Shown in pieces: positions 47,719-60,645 of a stretch of 64,000 nt of DNA. A program made the position numbers and the translations under genes. The notes below the pieces were generated by a model that did not search any database, had not been told where the DNA came from, and saw only the letters and a list, made by a program, of their open reading frames with translations. Location: positions 241,745,741 to 241,809,740 of the forward strand of contig CM041465.1 of assembly GCA_023213395.1 (NCBI GenBank), written 5' to 3'. The stretch comes from Cycas panzhihuaensis (taxonomy: Eukaryota; Cycadophyta). How positions within the stretch are numbered: the stretch's first letter is position 1; the number at the start of each line of letters is the position of its first letter.

Positions 47719-50700
47719 ATGTCTTCTTCTATCTTGGCTCTCTCTAATTCAGACAAGCTCACTGACAACAACTACTATATATGGAAAATCAAAATAGAAA
47801 CCCTTCTGAGAGCCAAAAATGCTTGGCAAATAGCTCTTGAAAAGGAAGACAAGCCTAAAACAACTGGGGCAGATCTAACAAGCTAGGAAGAACAGGATAG
47901 TGCTAGAGTAATAGTGCTTAAGTTATCCATTTCTGACCTGCTACTTGTGTATGTGGAAAACTTAACCACTACTGCTGAAATCTGGAAGTGCTTTGAGAAA
48001 TTGTATGGTTAAAAGAATAAAGCTAGAATAGTGGCACTCAAGGAGGAATTATTCAAGGTACACATGAAAGAAACCTAAACTGGATCAATTCATGCACAAA
48101 GTGATATCCTTGCGGAATGATCTACTTAGCGTAGGATCTGTAATTTCTGATTCTAAACTGGTTGAAATGGTAGCCAGTAAATTGCCTAAATCCTTTGATG
48201 TCACAATTAACACTATTACAAATAATGATCAGATAGCAACAATGACATTGGACACACTCACAGGACTACTCCTAAGGTAGGAACAAAGAAATAGAAGATA
48301 TGAAGACTCTACAGAACTTGAAGATGCCTTTGTATCCAAACTAAATATGGGAACCAGAGGAAGAAGTAGAGGATGAGGAAGGGCTCCAGAGTTTAGAGCC
48401 CAATCACGAGGAAGATGGAAAGATTCACGAGGAAGAGGACGCATCTCAACGCCAAGACTATGCTACAACTGTGGTAAGACTGGTCATTTTGCAAGTTCCT
48501 GTAGAGCATTTGACCAATGTTATCATTGTGACCAAGCAGGACACTTTCCATACCAATGTCCAACTAGAAGAGCTGACATTCAAAAAGGTAAAAGACCCAT
48601 GGGCAATTATAGTAAGGAATAAAATGAAGAAGAAGAGGAGGAGACCACAGCCATCATTGCTCTTGCCGCATCTCTCCGAGATAAAGTCGTGTGGTACATC
48701 AACTCAAGAGCATCACATCACATGACCAACTAGGAGGAGTGGTTCAAAACCTTGCAGCCTTATGCCTCAAATAAATCTGTGGAGCTAGGGGATAAATATC
48801 CCCTCAACATCAAGGTCAGAGGAACCATTCTTTGTAGAACTGCAAGGTAGCATCAAAAAAATTGGAAATGTGTTGTTAGTTCCTGACATAAAGATGAATC
48901 TTTTGTCTATATCCCAACTTGGAAAAAAGGGTCTAAGAACTGTCTTTGATGAAAAAGGATATTGTTATATCCTTGACATGAAAAATAATGGCCATGTAAT
49001 TGTAAAGGGGATAGAAAGTAATGACCTGTATAGGTTGCTTTCATATCCTGTCCTGCTTATTGTAAAAGCATGCACTGCTGTAAATCATAATGACAAAATA
49101 TGGCATTTCAAGTATGGACACCTTCCATTAGACAAATTAAAAAAAATGAAAAAGGAAGGTTTAGTTGATGGACTCCCATCAATCACTTCAGATAATTTTA
49201 TATGTAAAAGTTGCCAATTAGGGAAGCAGCAAAGATTGCCCTTCAAGGAAAGCAAATGGCGAGCCAAAAAGAAACTAGAACTCATTCACAGTGATATATG
49301 TGGATCACGACTCAGACTCCATCAATGGATGCAGATACTTTCTCACCTTCATAGATGATATGACAAGGAAAATCTGGGTCTATTTATTGCATAACAAGTC
49401 TAAAGTATATACAACATTCAAAGAGTTCAAAGCAGAAGTTGAACTAGAGTCCAAAGAAAAAATCAAATGCATACGATCAGATGGGGGAGGTGAATATATT
49501 TCAAAAGAATTCTTAGAATATTGCAAAGTCAATGGAATTCGAAGACAGATCACCACTCCCTATACACCTCAATCTAATGGGGTGGCAAAAAGGAAGAACA
49601 GAGTAATCATGGAAATGGCTCGTAGTATGGTGCATGGGAAAGGAGTCCCAAAGAATTATTAGGTAGAGGCAGTAAACACTACATGTTACTTACTGAATAG
49701 GAGCCCAACCAAACCAGTAGAACATCTTACACCTGAAGAAGCCTGGACAGGAAAAAAACCAAATGTTAGCCATCTAAAGGTATTTGGCAGTCAAGCCTTT
49801 GTACACATACCAGACAAAAGAAGAACCAAGCTGGACTCAAAAAGCATAGAATGTATTATGATTGGATACAGTAAAAACTCTAAAGCCTACAAGTGCATAG
49901 ATCCCAAGACAAACAAGATCTATGCAAGCCGTGATGTTGTGTTCAATGAAGATAGTGATGAAGAACTTAGCAAGCAAATCCAAGTAATAGAGGGACATTC
50001 TCAGAACATTCTTCAAGAACCACCTGAAGAAGAACCTAAAGAATGATCCAAAATTACCTCTAAAGATCTTCTAGAAGAAACTCAGGAAAGTCACCCTACT
50101 TCGGAAGATGAGGAAACATTTCCAGATGAACCCAAGGTAGTTGAAACAGAAAAAGAAAAAAGGCTTCCCAAATGGTATCTCAAAACCATTAAGGAAAGAA
50201 AGGAAAACATCTTACCACACAGGACAAGAAGCCAAAAAACAAGGGCTTTGTACAGCCATCTGGAACCGCAGTCATATACAGAAGCTAAAGAACACTCAGT
50301 TTGGAGAAATGCCATGAATTCTGAATTAGACTCTATCATCAAGAATCAAACCTGGGATGTAGTAGAATTACCACCAAATAAATCAGTGGTAAATTATAGA
50401 TGGATCTATAAAATAAAGGAAGGAGCAAATGGGAAAGTGGAAAGATATAAGGCTAGGTTAGTTGCTAAGGGATACACTTAAACAGCTGGGGTGGACTATG
50501 AAACCTTCTCACCAAGAGTAAACTCAAAGACTGTGAGAATAGTAATTGCTCTAGCAGCTCAAAAAAATTGGAATGTGTATCAATTAGATGTCAAAAGTGC
50601 ATTTCTAAATGGAGAGATCAAGGAAGAAGTGTATATGGCCCAACCTGAAGGATACATTAAGCAGGGTCAGGAACACTTGGTCTGCAAATTAAAGAAAGCC

Positions 50701-51781
50701 CTGTATGGTCTGAAGCAAGCTCCCCATGCTTGGTATGCCAAACTTGATGAATACCTATGTGAAAACGGGTTCAGCAGGTGTAACTCAGACTCAAGCTTAT
50801 ATGTAAAAGGTACAAACGAAGCTGTCACAATTTTGGTTGTATATGTTGATGACATGATACTTACAGGTAATGATGTTGAATCTGTAAGTGACATAAAACA
50901 TCAATTAGAGAGGAAGTTTGAAATGACTGACCTAGGTCTTCTCAACTATTACCTAGGGATCCAAGTAGAATAACAGGACACTGCATTCACCTTATGTCAG
51001 ACCAAATACATCAAAGATTTGTTAGCAAAGTTCAGAATGGAAGAGTGCAATCCATGCAGTACACCCATGGAAGTCAATTGCAACATGATACCAGACAAAG
51101 AAGAACCTTACATCAATGTCACATTGTATAGGCAACTTGTTGGGAGTCTCATCTATCTGATAGTAACCAGACCAGACATTGCTTATTCTATGGGATTAAT
51201 ATCTAGATACATGCATGAGCCAAGATAAAGACATTGGCAAGCAGTAAAGAAGATACTAAGGTATTTGAAGGGAACAACAGAACTAAAGTTGACATATCCA
51301 AAGGAGAATACAGCTCAGTTAATCAGATACTGTGACTCAAATTGGGTAGGTGATAAGGAACAAAAAAAATCCACCAGCGGACATTGCTTCTTCCTTGGAT
51401 CATCTCCTATCTCCTGGAGCAGTAAGAAACAAGCCACTGTGGCCCTATCATCCACAGAAGTAGAGTACAAGTTAGCTGTCAGTGCCACCATAGAAGTAGT
51501 TTGGTTGAGGCAACTTCTTCAAGATCTAAATCTGTCTCAGCAAGAAGCCACTATACTCCATTGTGATAATCAGAGTGCAATCAAGATTGCAAAGAACCCG
51601 ATCGCATGCCAGAACAAAACACATTGAGGTGCATCAACACTTCATCTGAGAAAAGATTCAAAGTAAGGAAATCAATCTTGTGTACTGCCCAACTTCAGAT
51701 CAAGTGGCTGACATTCTGACCAAGCCACTGGGCAAAGACAAATTTTAAATTCTCAGAGACAAAATAGGATTAACTAGATAA
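47719..51781 (+). pseudogene. Gag-pol polyprotein of Copia-1
   Basis: ATG 47719 opens MSSSILALSNSDKLTDNNYY. Gag has two zinc knuckles, CYNCGKTGHFASSC and CYHCDQAGHFPYQC (48460-48557). Protease reads WYINSRASHHMT near 48690, so the DSG catalytic loop is lost. Integrase has the HHCC set (WHFKYGHL, CKSC), HSDICG and SDGGGEY, but the catalytic Glu of NGVAERKNR is Lys (NGVAKRKNR, near 49585). RT keeps YVDDMILTG near 50840. RNase H has ALSSTEVEY and LHCDNQSAIKIAKN and ends VADILTKPLGK with stop 51779-51781. Stops include 47884, 48010, 48076, 48374, 48620, 49660, 50479 and 50971; frameshifts lie near 48080 and 49300. Confidence 0.92.
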
Positions 51782-51787
51782 AACATT

Positions 51788-51796
51788 AAGAGAGGG
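51788..51796 (+). other. Polypurine tract of Copia-1
   Basis: AAGAGAGGG ends exactly at the base before the 3' LTR TGTTGG. Confidence 0.85.
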
Positions 51797-51998
51797 TGTT
51801 GGATATAATGTTTTATATATAGACCCACTTTGTATGTAACTTAAGACACTCACCACTTGGACACGTGTCAGTTAGACATGTAGCGGTTACATTTAGTTCC
51901 AAAGGAGTTACAAGTCCAAGTTGTATAAATTTCCATTCAGTTAATCAATAAGCATTGAACCATTCAGTTATATTCATCTGTGTCTTAGAATTCTATCA
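51797..51998 (+). repeat. 3' LTR of Copia-1 (202 bp)
   Basis: It begins TGTTGGATATAATG and ends GAATTCTATCA. It keeps the canonical TG start that the 5' copy has lost to G-to-A change. Confidence 0.95.
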
Positions 51999-53695
51999 TC
52001 GGCCCCCATATTGGCCCCTCCTATTTTTGACTATCCTTTCATACTATATACTTCTATGAATGATGAGTCTATGGGCACCATGTTGGCCTAAGAGGATGAC
52101 TCCAAGATAGAGAGAGTAGTCCATTTCATTAGTCACACCTTAGTGGTAGTAAAACTAAACTACCCCCTAATAGAAAAGGAATGGTTGGCATTAATTTATG
52201 TCATCATATGATAGTTTAATCTAACCCTTTGAGGTATCTGCTAACTCAGTCTAACATGATAGGAAGGATCGATAAATGGGCCATCGACCTTCAATATTAT
52301 GACCTTAAGATTGTTAACCAAAAGTCTAAAAAAGGCATGGTCGTCATGGAGCAACTAGTAGATGCACCAATTCCTAGCCTATACAGTGCTCCCATTGATA
52401 ATTCATTACTAAATAAGCCTATCTTGGCTCTTCAACAAACTAATGCCCAACCATTGGCTAATAGTGGATGGTATGATGATATTTTCAACTACCCGATTCA
52501 ACAAAAATACCCAGTTGATGCCAATGATAAGGTTAAGTTGTGTATGAGGGTAATTACTTGCTAATACTTCCTCATAGAGGATGCTTTGTATAAGAGATCT
52601 TTTGATGGAGTACTCCTTTGTTGAATGAATCTAGGGGAGACTAATCAAATCCTTTGTGAATGCCATGATGGCATTTACAGAGGCCAATCCATGGCCTAAT
52701 GTATACTATGTATGGGCTTTTATCAGTCGATGCTATTCAATGATGTGCATACATATGCCTAATATTGTCATAGGTGCTAAGAGCATGCCAACGTTATTCA
52801 ACAACCTTCTAGAGCATTGCACATAATCATCTCACCATGGCCTTTTTCCTAATAGGGCTTAGAACTCATTAGAGTAATTACCCCTTCCTCTTTAGCCCCA
52901 ACAAAAATTCATCCTAATATCCATAAAATATTTTACTAAATTGGTTGAAGCCATTCCTTTGTCTTCGATGATGGGAAAAACTATCACCACTTTCATATTC
53001 CAACATATCATTTGTCATTTTAGGATCCTAGATGTCCTAATTATGAATAATGGAACCCCATTCTATAACAAATAGTTTGACAAACTTTGTGAGAAATTTA
53101 AAATCTCTTACTAAACTTCATCTCCTTATTATCCTCAGGCTAATGGCCAAATCGAAGCCTCCAACAAAACCCTTATTAATATTCTTAAGAAGACTACCAC
53201 ATAATCCCAATGTGATTGGCATATTTAATTGCATTTGGCTTTATGGGCCTACTATACCTTAATTTGCATAGCTATAGGGATGACCCCATTCTCCCTAATC
53301 TATAGATTTAAAGTGGTTCCTCACCTCAAAGTTGAAATCCCATTCTTAAGGGTTTCCCTTAAGGAGTTTACTAATGACGAATGGCTATGTCAAGCTCACC
53401 TCTTTAACCTTAAAGTTCTAGATGAAAAATACTTGGCTACATACCAAGCCAATTTGGCATCCAAGGCTCAAGCATAGAAGACACATGACAAATGTTTGTG
53501 GCTACACCCTGTAAGCTCTAAGGACTAGTTCCTTAAATTAGAATATCTCTATGATTGTCTCTCCAAATTTGGCCCCAAGTGGGTGGGCTCGTCCATGGTC
53601 ATTAAGAGCCTTAATAACAATTGTTATGCTAGAAGGCCTTGAGTTTGAAATGGTGATTAGTGGTTAATACCTTAAAAAGTTCTATAGCTAAACCT
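51999..53695 (+). pseudogene. RNase H and integrase of family G copy B
   Basis: The gypsy frame continues PILAPPIFDYPFILYTS, then LNYPLIEKEWLALIYVI and RYLLTQSNMIGRIDKWAIDL, an ordinary Ty3/gypsy RNase H with the Tat-type GR..KWA..L motif. Integrase has CECHDGIYRG with MGFYQSMLFNDVHTYA (HHCC region), a broken core near 52890-53160 (NGTPFYN- and SYYPQANGQIEASNK-like remains), and the C-terminal LDEKYLATYQANLASKAQA and PKWVGSS. The frame ends near LEGLEFEMV at 53640. Many stops are present. The ordinary RNase H here shows that the archaeal-type one in copies 1 and C is an additional domain. Confidence 0.75.
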
Positions 53696-53738
53696 TCCTC
53701 CTTCACCTATGAACCTTGGCCACTAATGAGACTAAACT

Positions 53739-56700
53739 ATGGTGACGACACCTCTTTCTATTTATTAATATTTCTTTTTCTCTTCTTGATTATTCCTTGA
53801 GAAACCTGATTGCATATTTGAAGAGATTTGGAACTTTTGAGCCCCCCTTCTTAAGCCTCCTTTCCCCTTTTATGGATTACCCCCACGAAAACCCCTTAGT
53901 CATTTGCCTCCATTTTCAACTTGCCATCAAGGTAACCCCTTGGTTGCTTACTTTCTTATTTGTGCTTACTTTGAGTGTGTGGTTATTGGATGAGATTTTG
54001 ATATCGCCATTAATCCATTTTCCTCCCCCTTGGCTTGTACACATCTGATTGTCTACTAACAAGGCATTATTATGGTAGACATCACCCCTCATCACACGTG
54101 TACATCTATTTATTTAGATTTTCTTTCCCACATGATTTGTGTTGGTAGCATTCACCATCTTCCAACTTTGGAGTGAAGAGGTTATGTTACCATGGGGTAG
54201 TGTTTCTTAGCTTTTGGGAATGGCATCGATATGATGACATAGGTAAGTGTAGGTATGCATCTCCACCTCTAGTTTCCTATCACATTTATTATTCTACCCC
54301 ATGTGATACATTGCTTGATTGCAAGATGTGTGCTTATTTGACTTGCTTGGCTTATATGTGCCTTTATTGCATGTGCCTTAGACCCTTACCATGTTATCAC
54401 ATTAGTTATAAAGGGAACCTCTCTACATACCTACAACTCTCTTTTTTGGCACATTATTATTATTTTGGTCTTGTTTCTCCCCCATAGCTATTGGTCAACC
54501 TTCATTTCAGATTTTGGGACTAGTTTCTAGGAGTTAGAGTGGCCTTAGGAGAAGGTTGTGGTCCCCCTTTTTGTAATCTACTACTGTACTACTACCATTT
54601 TTAGTGTAGAAAGTAGTAACATAGAGTAATTTATAGTACCATAGATATATATATAGTATCACATAGTTGTTTATGGTATTACTATTGTAGCTCTCGGTCG
54701 CGGCTCCAACAGATAAATGATTATTTTATTGCATTGTTTAGCGGGCTTAGTGTGCCACATCAGCCCATCTCAACTCGTTGCGCCCTAGGGAACCTCATTA
54801 GACCTCCAATTTCATTATTTATTCAATTCTTCTCAAGATTTGAATCTCCCCCCTTAACTCCATCCATGGTTTTGGGTGGTTGTTTCTCCACCTTGTGGGT
54901 ATGAAACAATTGTCTCCTCACCTTTTTTTTTTTTTACAAATCCCCTCTAATTTGAGGGTAAGGCACGATACATCTTCCATTCTTCCTATCATACCAAAAT
55001 GCTACCAAAATTCTCTGATAACAATCCTTCTACTCTTGGAACAACTTGCATACTTTGGGAGTTAAGGTGAAGAAGTTGGAGATCAACCCTAATGCAATTA
55101 AGGGAGAATTAGAGGACATCACCTTGGGTGGCCATTGCTTTACATATCTCCACTAGATTAGGCATCCCCCATCTCACCTTGATTTGCCATTTATGAGACT
55201 CCTTCTTACCCCTTTTCTCATTGCTTTATTGTTATTTTATTGTATAGCTAGGGTTGTTTGTATTTGGTAGCTTTTCTCTTTTCATTATAATAATAGAAGA
55301 TAGGATTAGATTTGCTTGGTCTTTCCTTCCCTTTTTGCATACACCTTTCATTAAGTTATAGGTTCATGTAGAGAGGATTTCCTCAGTATAACTAAGGCAA
55401 TTGCCTTTATAGGGGAGGCCATGCCATTCTAAGGCATCTCTCTCCTCCTCATACTTATTTTTGTTTCCAGTCTACTATTTATTACATATACATGTATATA
55501 TGCTTTATAACTATATATTGGTCAACTTATTTCATGCAATTAGATTGATTGAAAGATTATTAGGGTAGCTTTTCTTTTAGATCTAATCTACAAGTATGTG
55601 AAGGAGCAACCCTCCACCATTCACATTAGAGTTTCAAGAGCATGTAATTGCAATAAGGTGAGTAACCCCTATCTTTTCTATTTGTTGTTGTATTATTTCT
55701 ATATTTCCTTTTTCTATTACTTTTAATTTATTATCGTTCCAGTGAGGGTAGGTAAGTGGAGGCTCCACTTCATTGTACTTCAACCAACAATGAAAGCATT
55801 AGAGAGGAAGGATGAGAAGAGACGAAGAGGAGCAACATCACCAACCATCTACTAGAGTTGGGTGCTCTTCTCTTTCCTTATTTCATATTCTTGTTATTAT
55901 TCTCATCCTACTCCCCACAGTGAAAATTCCTCCCCCTTTATTTATTGAGGAAACTTGGTTCTGAATAACCAAAACTAACCACTAAGATCTATCTATTTTG
56001 CAACAAGAATAATATTTGAAACTATAACTAATTGTAAGTATATAAACTAGATATCATTCAACATACATACAAAAGCATACACATTACCAAGTTCACTAGA
56101 TATAATGTGGTAAAATCCTAGCAAAGTGCTAGGGAAACATCCATATAGGAAAGGTATCAATCTTTATTAATCAAGAATAAAAGATTTATACATTCAGTCA
56201 CCATAGAATTCTCATAACAGTAATAACCAACAATTTTCCACTTATAATATGATGCAATACAATACAATGTGATATAATTACCTGGAATTGGGTTATATAA
56301 GAAGATACATTAATCATAACCATCAGATCTAGGTCTTTTTAATGAATGGCCTAGATTCATTTTACAAATTTAATAGGCTTTAAACCTTAACTTTTTGCTT
56401 TAGGAGTACTACCCCATAACTCCTGCCAAGGGGGCCTCCATATCTTTCACCACCCTCTCTAATCCCCTTGATGACACTAATGAGGGGGCAAGCCTCTCCA
56501 CAACTGTGCCACCCTATGCCCAACCCCCCCACCTCATGTCCCCTTAGAAAAGTTGGTAGGGTAAATCGTGCCGAAATAGGTCCAAAATTTTAGCCTTATT
56601 ATATATTATTATCACATACCTAACATTATTATTTATTCTCCTTTTTGGGGTTGCATTATCATTAGAAAGGGTAAATAAGGAAGTAGGGGAGGGTTTCCTA

Positions 56701-57343
56701 CATAATAGAAAATAAAAGAAAATTATTTTGTAAGAAAAGAAATAGGTTTTCCTTTTCTTTTTTATTTTAGCAAAAAGGAATATTAAAAGCAAGGGGATTT
56801 TGGGCTGAGATTACATGTAGGAAAGAAGCATCCACCTTTCCCCCCCTTTATTCCTTCCTTGATTGCATCTATATTCCTTTCCCTCAATTAGTATACATGT
56901 TTCTTTTGTAGAAAATAAAGAAGAGAGATAAAGAAAAAGAGAGTGAGATTTCTTTATTTATCTTTAACATCTTCTTTTGCTTCATTTTTTGTTCTAAATT
57001 CAAAAAATAATACAAAAAACCAACCATACCCCTCTTATCCCACCAAGTTGGCTTATGCCTATTTATCCTTTCACTCTCTCTTTTTCTCCCCTTTCTTATT
57101 TGCCATGATGGCACCTTATCAAGGGTATTTGGCCAATTGTGGCCCTTTTCTCTAAAAACCCTAAGCAAAAGGAAGGGGTTTGCAGTAGTATGTTTCTAAA
57201 TTTGTACCTTTTAAGGTGCACCAGCACCCTACGTGGGGTAGTCAGGACTCTATTATACCCCTACACTAAGTCCCACATCCTAGGCCTAGTCTCACTTAGT
57301 GTGAGTTGTCTTAGGTACCCTTGGCAAGAGTGATCTTAGCTCC
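53739..57343 (+). repeat. Family G LTR of copy B (interrupted by a solo LTR)
   Basis: It begins TATGGTGACGACACC after CTAATGAGACTAAAC, only about 45 bases past the pol end, so no 3' module is present. It carries the donor-like CATAGGTAAGTGTAGGTATG at 54239 and aligns with 27405-29600 of A from 54510 on. Without the 688-bp insertion (solo LTR plus duplication) it is 2.9 kb. The end at about 57343 is set by loss of similarity with A (GAGTGATCT) and the start of a minus-strand Copia fragment. Confidence 0.7.
55943..56625 (-). mobile_element. Solo LTR of the Copia-2 family (683 bp)
   Basis: It is the reverse complement of the Copia-2 LTR, from TATTGAGGAAACTTGG (LTR end) to CACATACCTAACA (LTR start). 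A perfect target duplication TTATT flanks it (55938-55942 and 56626-56630). The empty site survives in copy A as CACCCTTATTATTTGTTCCC near 28850. No internal sequence remains, so it arose by LTR-LTR recombination. Confidence 0.92.
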
Positions 57344-57355
57344 TAAGTTTTATTT

Positions 57356-60300
57356 TTTAAGATGAAGTTCATATCTCTGTCCATGACTACCTTCCATATT
57401 TGGTCTTTGAATTCCTCCTCAAACGTGGAAGGCTCAAGGGTTTTTAAGACACATGCCATTAGGGAAAATTTGGTAGAGTGTCTCATCTTTGATGGCCTTT
57501 TGACAACTATGGGAGGAGGAGAAGCATCCTTTAATAACTATTGAACCCACTTGGGAGATGGAAAAATGCTAGTGTCTTCCACCTGAAGGTCATTAACTGA
57601 AATAGGTGGCATGTTTATACTTGCTTCTATTGTAGAAGTAGAGACTAATAAAATTGATAAAAGACCTAATATATAGGAGGAGGTTAGTATTGGTAGCTTT
57701 AGAACTTATCCAAGAGGTACTTGAGGCACACTAACTTCATCTAGTACTACAAATTGAATTTGAGGTAAATTCAGGTCCTCTGTATCTTTTGTAAAGATGA
57801 CATCCTAAATTGTGTATGCTTGATTCCTAACAATGTCAAACACCTTGTAGGCTTTGCAACCAAGTACATAGGCAAGGAAGATGTACTTAAGGATTTTATC
57901 ATTAAGCTTCTATCTATTCTCATTTGGGATAATTTTATATACCATGCATCCAAATGTTTTTAAGTATGCAACATTTAGTTTAAGACTAGACCATGCTTCC
58001 TTAAGAGTGATATTTCTAACTACCACAGTAGGACTCCTATTGGTTAGGTATGTTATAGTCATAATTCCATTAGCCCAAAATCTAGTAGTAAGGTTGGAAG
58101 CACTTAGCATGGATTTTCCTTTATTCACTAGTGTTTGGTACATCCTCTTAACTACATTATTTTATTGTGGTGTGAGAGGTGGTAAGAATTGGTATTTGAT
58201 GCTATGTTCCTTACAAAAATTATTGAATTGATTAGAAATATATTCATCATTATTATCAAATTTGAGTGTCTTGATGGTTATGCCTCTCTCATTTTCTATC
58301 TTAGATTTGAACTCCTTTAATTTATCTAGGGCTTGGAACTTATTTCTCAATAAGTAAACCCATACTTTCTTAGAATAATCATCTGTGAATGTCATGAAAT
58401 ACAAGCTACCATTGAGTGATTATATTAACATAGGCCCACAAATGTATGAGTGGACCAACTCTAATGCTTAGGAGACTCTCCATGCATTAGATGGGAAATT
58501 TTCTCTTTGTTGCTTTCCCACAATCCATGCCTCTCAAATTCCATTGTACATCTTAATCTTAGGTAAGTCATGTGTCATATGAAGCCTTAACATGAGGTTC
58601 AAACTTTACATATTCAAGTGACCTAGGCATTGATGCTATAGCTGGTCTTTAGTGTTGTTGTATGTAGATGGTTCATCTAAGTAGGAGTATTCACTTAGTT
58701 CTTAGATAGAATGGGAGTCTTCTATCATGACCTCTTTCTCCTTCTCAAGTTATGCATTTTGGGCCATTGAGTAGGATTCTGATGATGGGTTGGTGGCTAG
58801 AGGAATACCATCAAGCTTATATAATCTATTTTCTTCATGACCCATTGCTATAATTTATTTAGTTGCATGATCTGTGATGGTGCAGATGCCCTGATTGAAG
58901 AGGACATCCAAGTTTTACTTATTAATTTGGTTAACTAAAAGTAGATTCATTTTCATTCTTAGAACTAGAAATGCATTATTGATATGGTGCCTTATATTGG
59001 AGTCTTCTAATGTTATTGTGGCCCTTCTAATTTTGGTCATATCATATGTTAGGTTATCACCAACTGTGATTATTTGTATGCTTATTAGATAGGTCTTCTC
59101 TAATATATTTTCTAATCTAGTCATGTGGCAAGTACTATCTAAGTTAAGAATCCATGAGTTATTACCATGCCAAGATGACAATGTTGTCAAGAATAGGTTT
59201 TTTGAGGAGGTGTCCTATGTTTTTGCCACATAGCCTCCTTGTTGAGTGTTGAGGTTCCTTTGATTCTTGGGTGGGAACCACTGCTCCATTCTATTATCTT
59301 TGACTTTGATTGGGTCTTGGGGTCTAATTCTATTGATTGAATTGACCTAGTTATTGAAATGATGACCCTCTTTATGGATAGAATTGGCCTAGTTATTTAA
59401 ATAATGGTCCTCCTTATGGATAGAAAAGGCATTCTTATTGTGAGATAAGGCCTCCTTGTTAGAAATAGGGGGCTCCTTATTATAGAATAGGGCCTCCTTG
59501 TTGTGGATAAGGGGCTCTTTATGGAGGGTATGGTCCTCCTTATTGATAACTTTGTCCTTATTATTGATAGTTTTGTCCACCTTGTTAATAGTTGGGTGCT
59601 CTTTGTGGGTAAAATGGGGCTACTTGTTGATAATATAGGGTTACTTATTGAAAGCTAGGTCCATAAGGTTGGATCCCTAGATTTTACAATATTTATAGAT
59701 TAATTTATTATCTCCTACATTCAACAATAAAGTGACCAATTTTTCTGTAGTATAAACAGGTGACATTGGGTCTACTCCAATGATTTTTTTTATTTGAGGT
59801 TGTGGTGGTTATTGGGACTACTAAGGTTACTGACTTTAATTAGAGGAAGTGCTAACTTAATGTTGTTTCTATTAAGTTAGTTGTTGATTTGGCTCTTGAG
59901 AGATGTCTAAGGATTCTAATTGTTAAGAAAGACTTTAATGTTGACTAGGCTACTTAGCTAGCCATTGTACAATATTACCCCTTTCTAAATTTCAGGTTGC
60001 AAATACAAGGGTTGATTCAGAGGTAGATGTTACCTTTAGATGATTGAGAATGGTCTCTTCTCTTAGTAGGAACCCCTTAAAGGTGATAAAGACTATTTTT
60101 GTGTAGTTACCATGGAGTTTAGAGATAAAGTTGTTATATTCTATGGGGAGAATATTAAGGATACTAGATATAAGATCATGGTTTGAAGGAGGTTCTCCTA
60201 GGATTATTTATTGATTTCTAATGGTATTTACTTTAGTTAAATAAGTAGTAGCATTTTCTATAAAGAGAATAGTAAAAATATATGCTTTGATGGTCAAGGA

Positions 60301-60645
60301 TCTTAACTTATCTTTCCCCTCATAGAGAGCACAAAGAAAGGTACATGCTTCATGAGAAGTTTGAGCTATCTCAACCTTATAGTCCACTTGGTCCTCTACC
60401 ACCAAGTGGAAGAAGGATAAGGTAATATTATCAACTTTAAAGTGAGCTAAGGCAATAGGATCTGGTGGGGTTATGATAGTAGAATCATTGGGGTCTTGGG
60501 TTAGTCTAGGTAAGGGTATATCACCATTGATATAGGCCTAAATGTTATTCATAATGAGTAGGTTTCTTACTTATTTATTCCAAGAGATAAAGTTGTTGAT
60601 GCCATTAAGTTTGATTATGTTTGATAATAGCATATATGATGTCAT
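57356..60645 (-). pseudogene. Minus-strand Ty1/copia fragment: gag to the start of RT
   Basis: Minus-strand reading from 60645: gag IKLNGINNFISWNK, EGKDKLRSLTIKAY and LREETILNHLK, then a zinc-knuckle remnant YKYCKI. A repeat-rich linker, the protease WILNLDSTCHMT (59130, DSG loop lost) and LRMKMNLLLVNQINK follow. Integrase reads MYFMTFTDDYSKKVWVYLLR, LKFDNNDEYIS, GIMTITYLTNRSPTVVV and LKTFGCMVYKIIPNE. It ends EPSTFEEEFKDQIWKVVMDR, the first residues of RT, at about 57360. RT, RNase H and the 3' LTR are missing: the element is truncated where the B LTR ends. Stops and lost catalytic residues are present. Confidence 0.8.
59330..59630 (-). repeat. Asn/Lys/Glu-rich tandem repeat in copia gag-protease linker
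   Basis: On the minus strand, units of about 8-11 codons such as HNKEALFYNKEPP, SNKEALSHNK and HKEDHYLNN repeat at least eight times across this stretch. It lies between the zinc knuckle and protease. Expansion of a low-complexity Gag linker is likely. No specific role is known. Confidence 0.7.

Larger units (their letters stand above)
46800..51998 (+). mobile_element. Copia-1: complete but disabled Ty1/copia element (5199 bp)
   Basis: Two 202-bp LTRs have 10 differences (about 95% identity). A perfect target duplication TCGGC lies at 46795-46799 and 51999-52003. A primer site, gag-pol and a polypurine tract are all in order. Removing the element and one TCGGC rejoins the gypsy frame of B (FISA to PILAPP), which proves a clean insertion. 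It is the youngest insertion in the window, yet it carries at least 11 in-frame stops or frameshifts. Confidence 0.96.
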
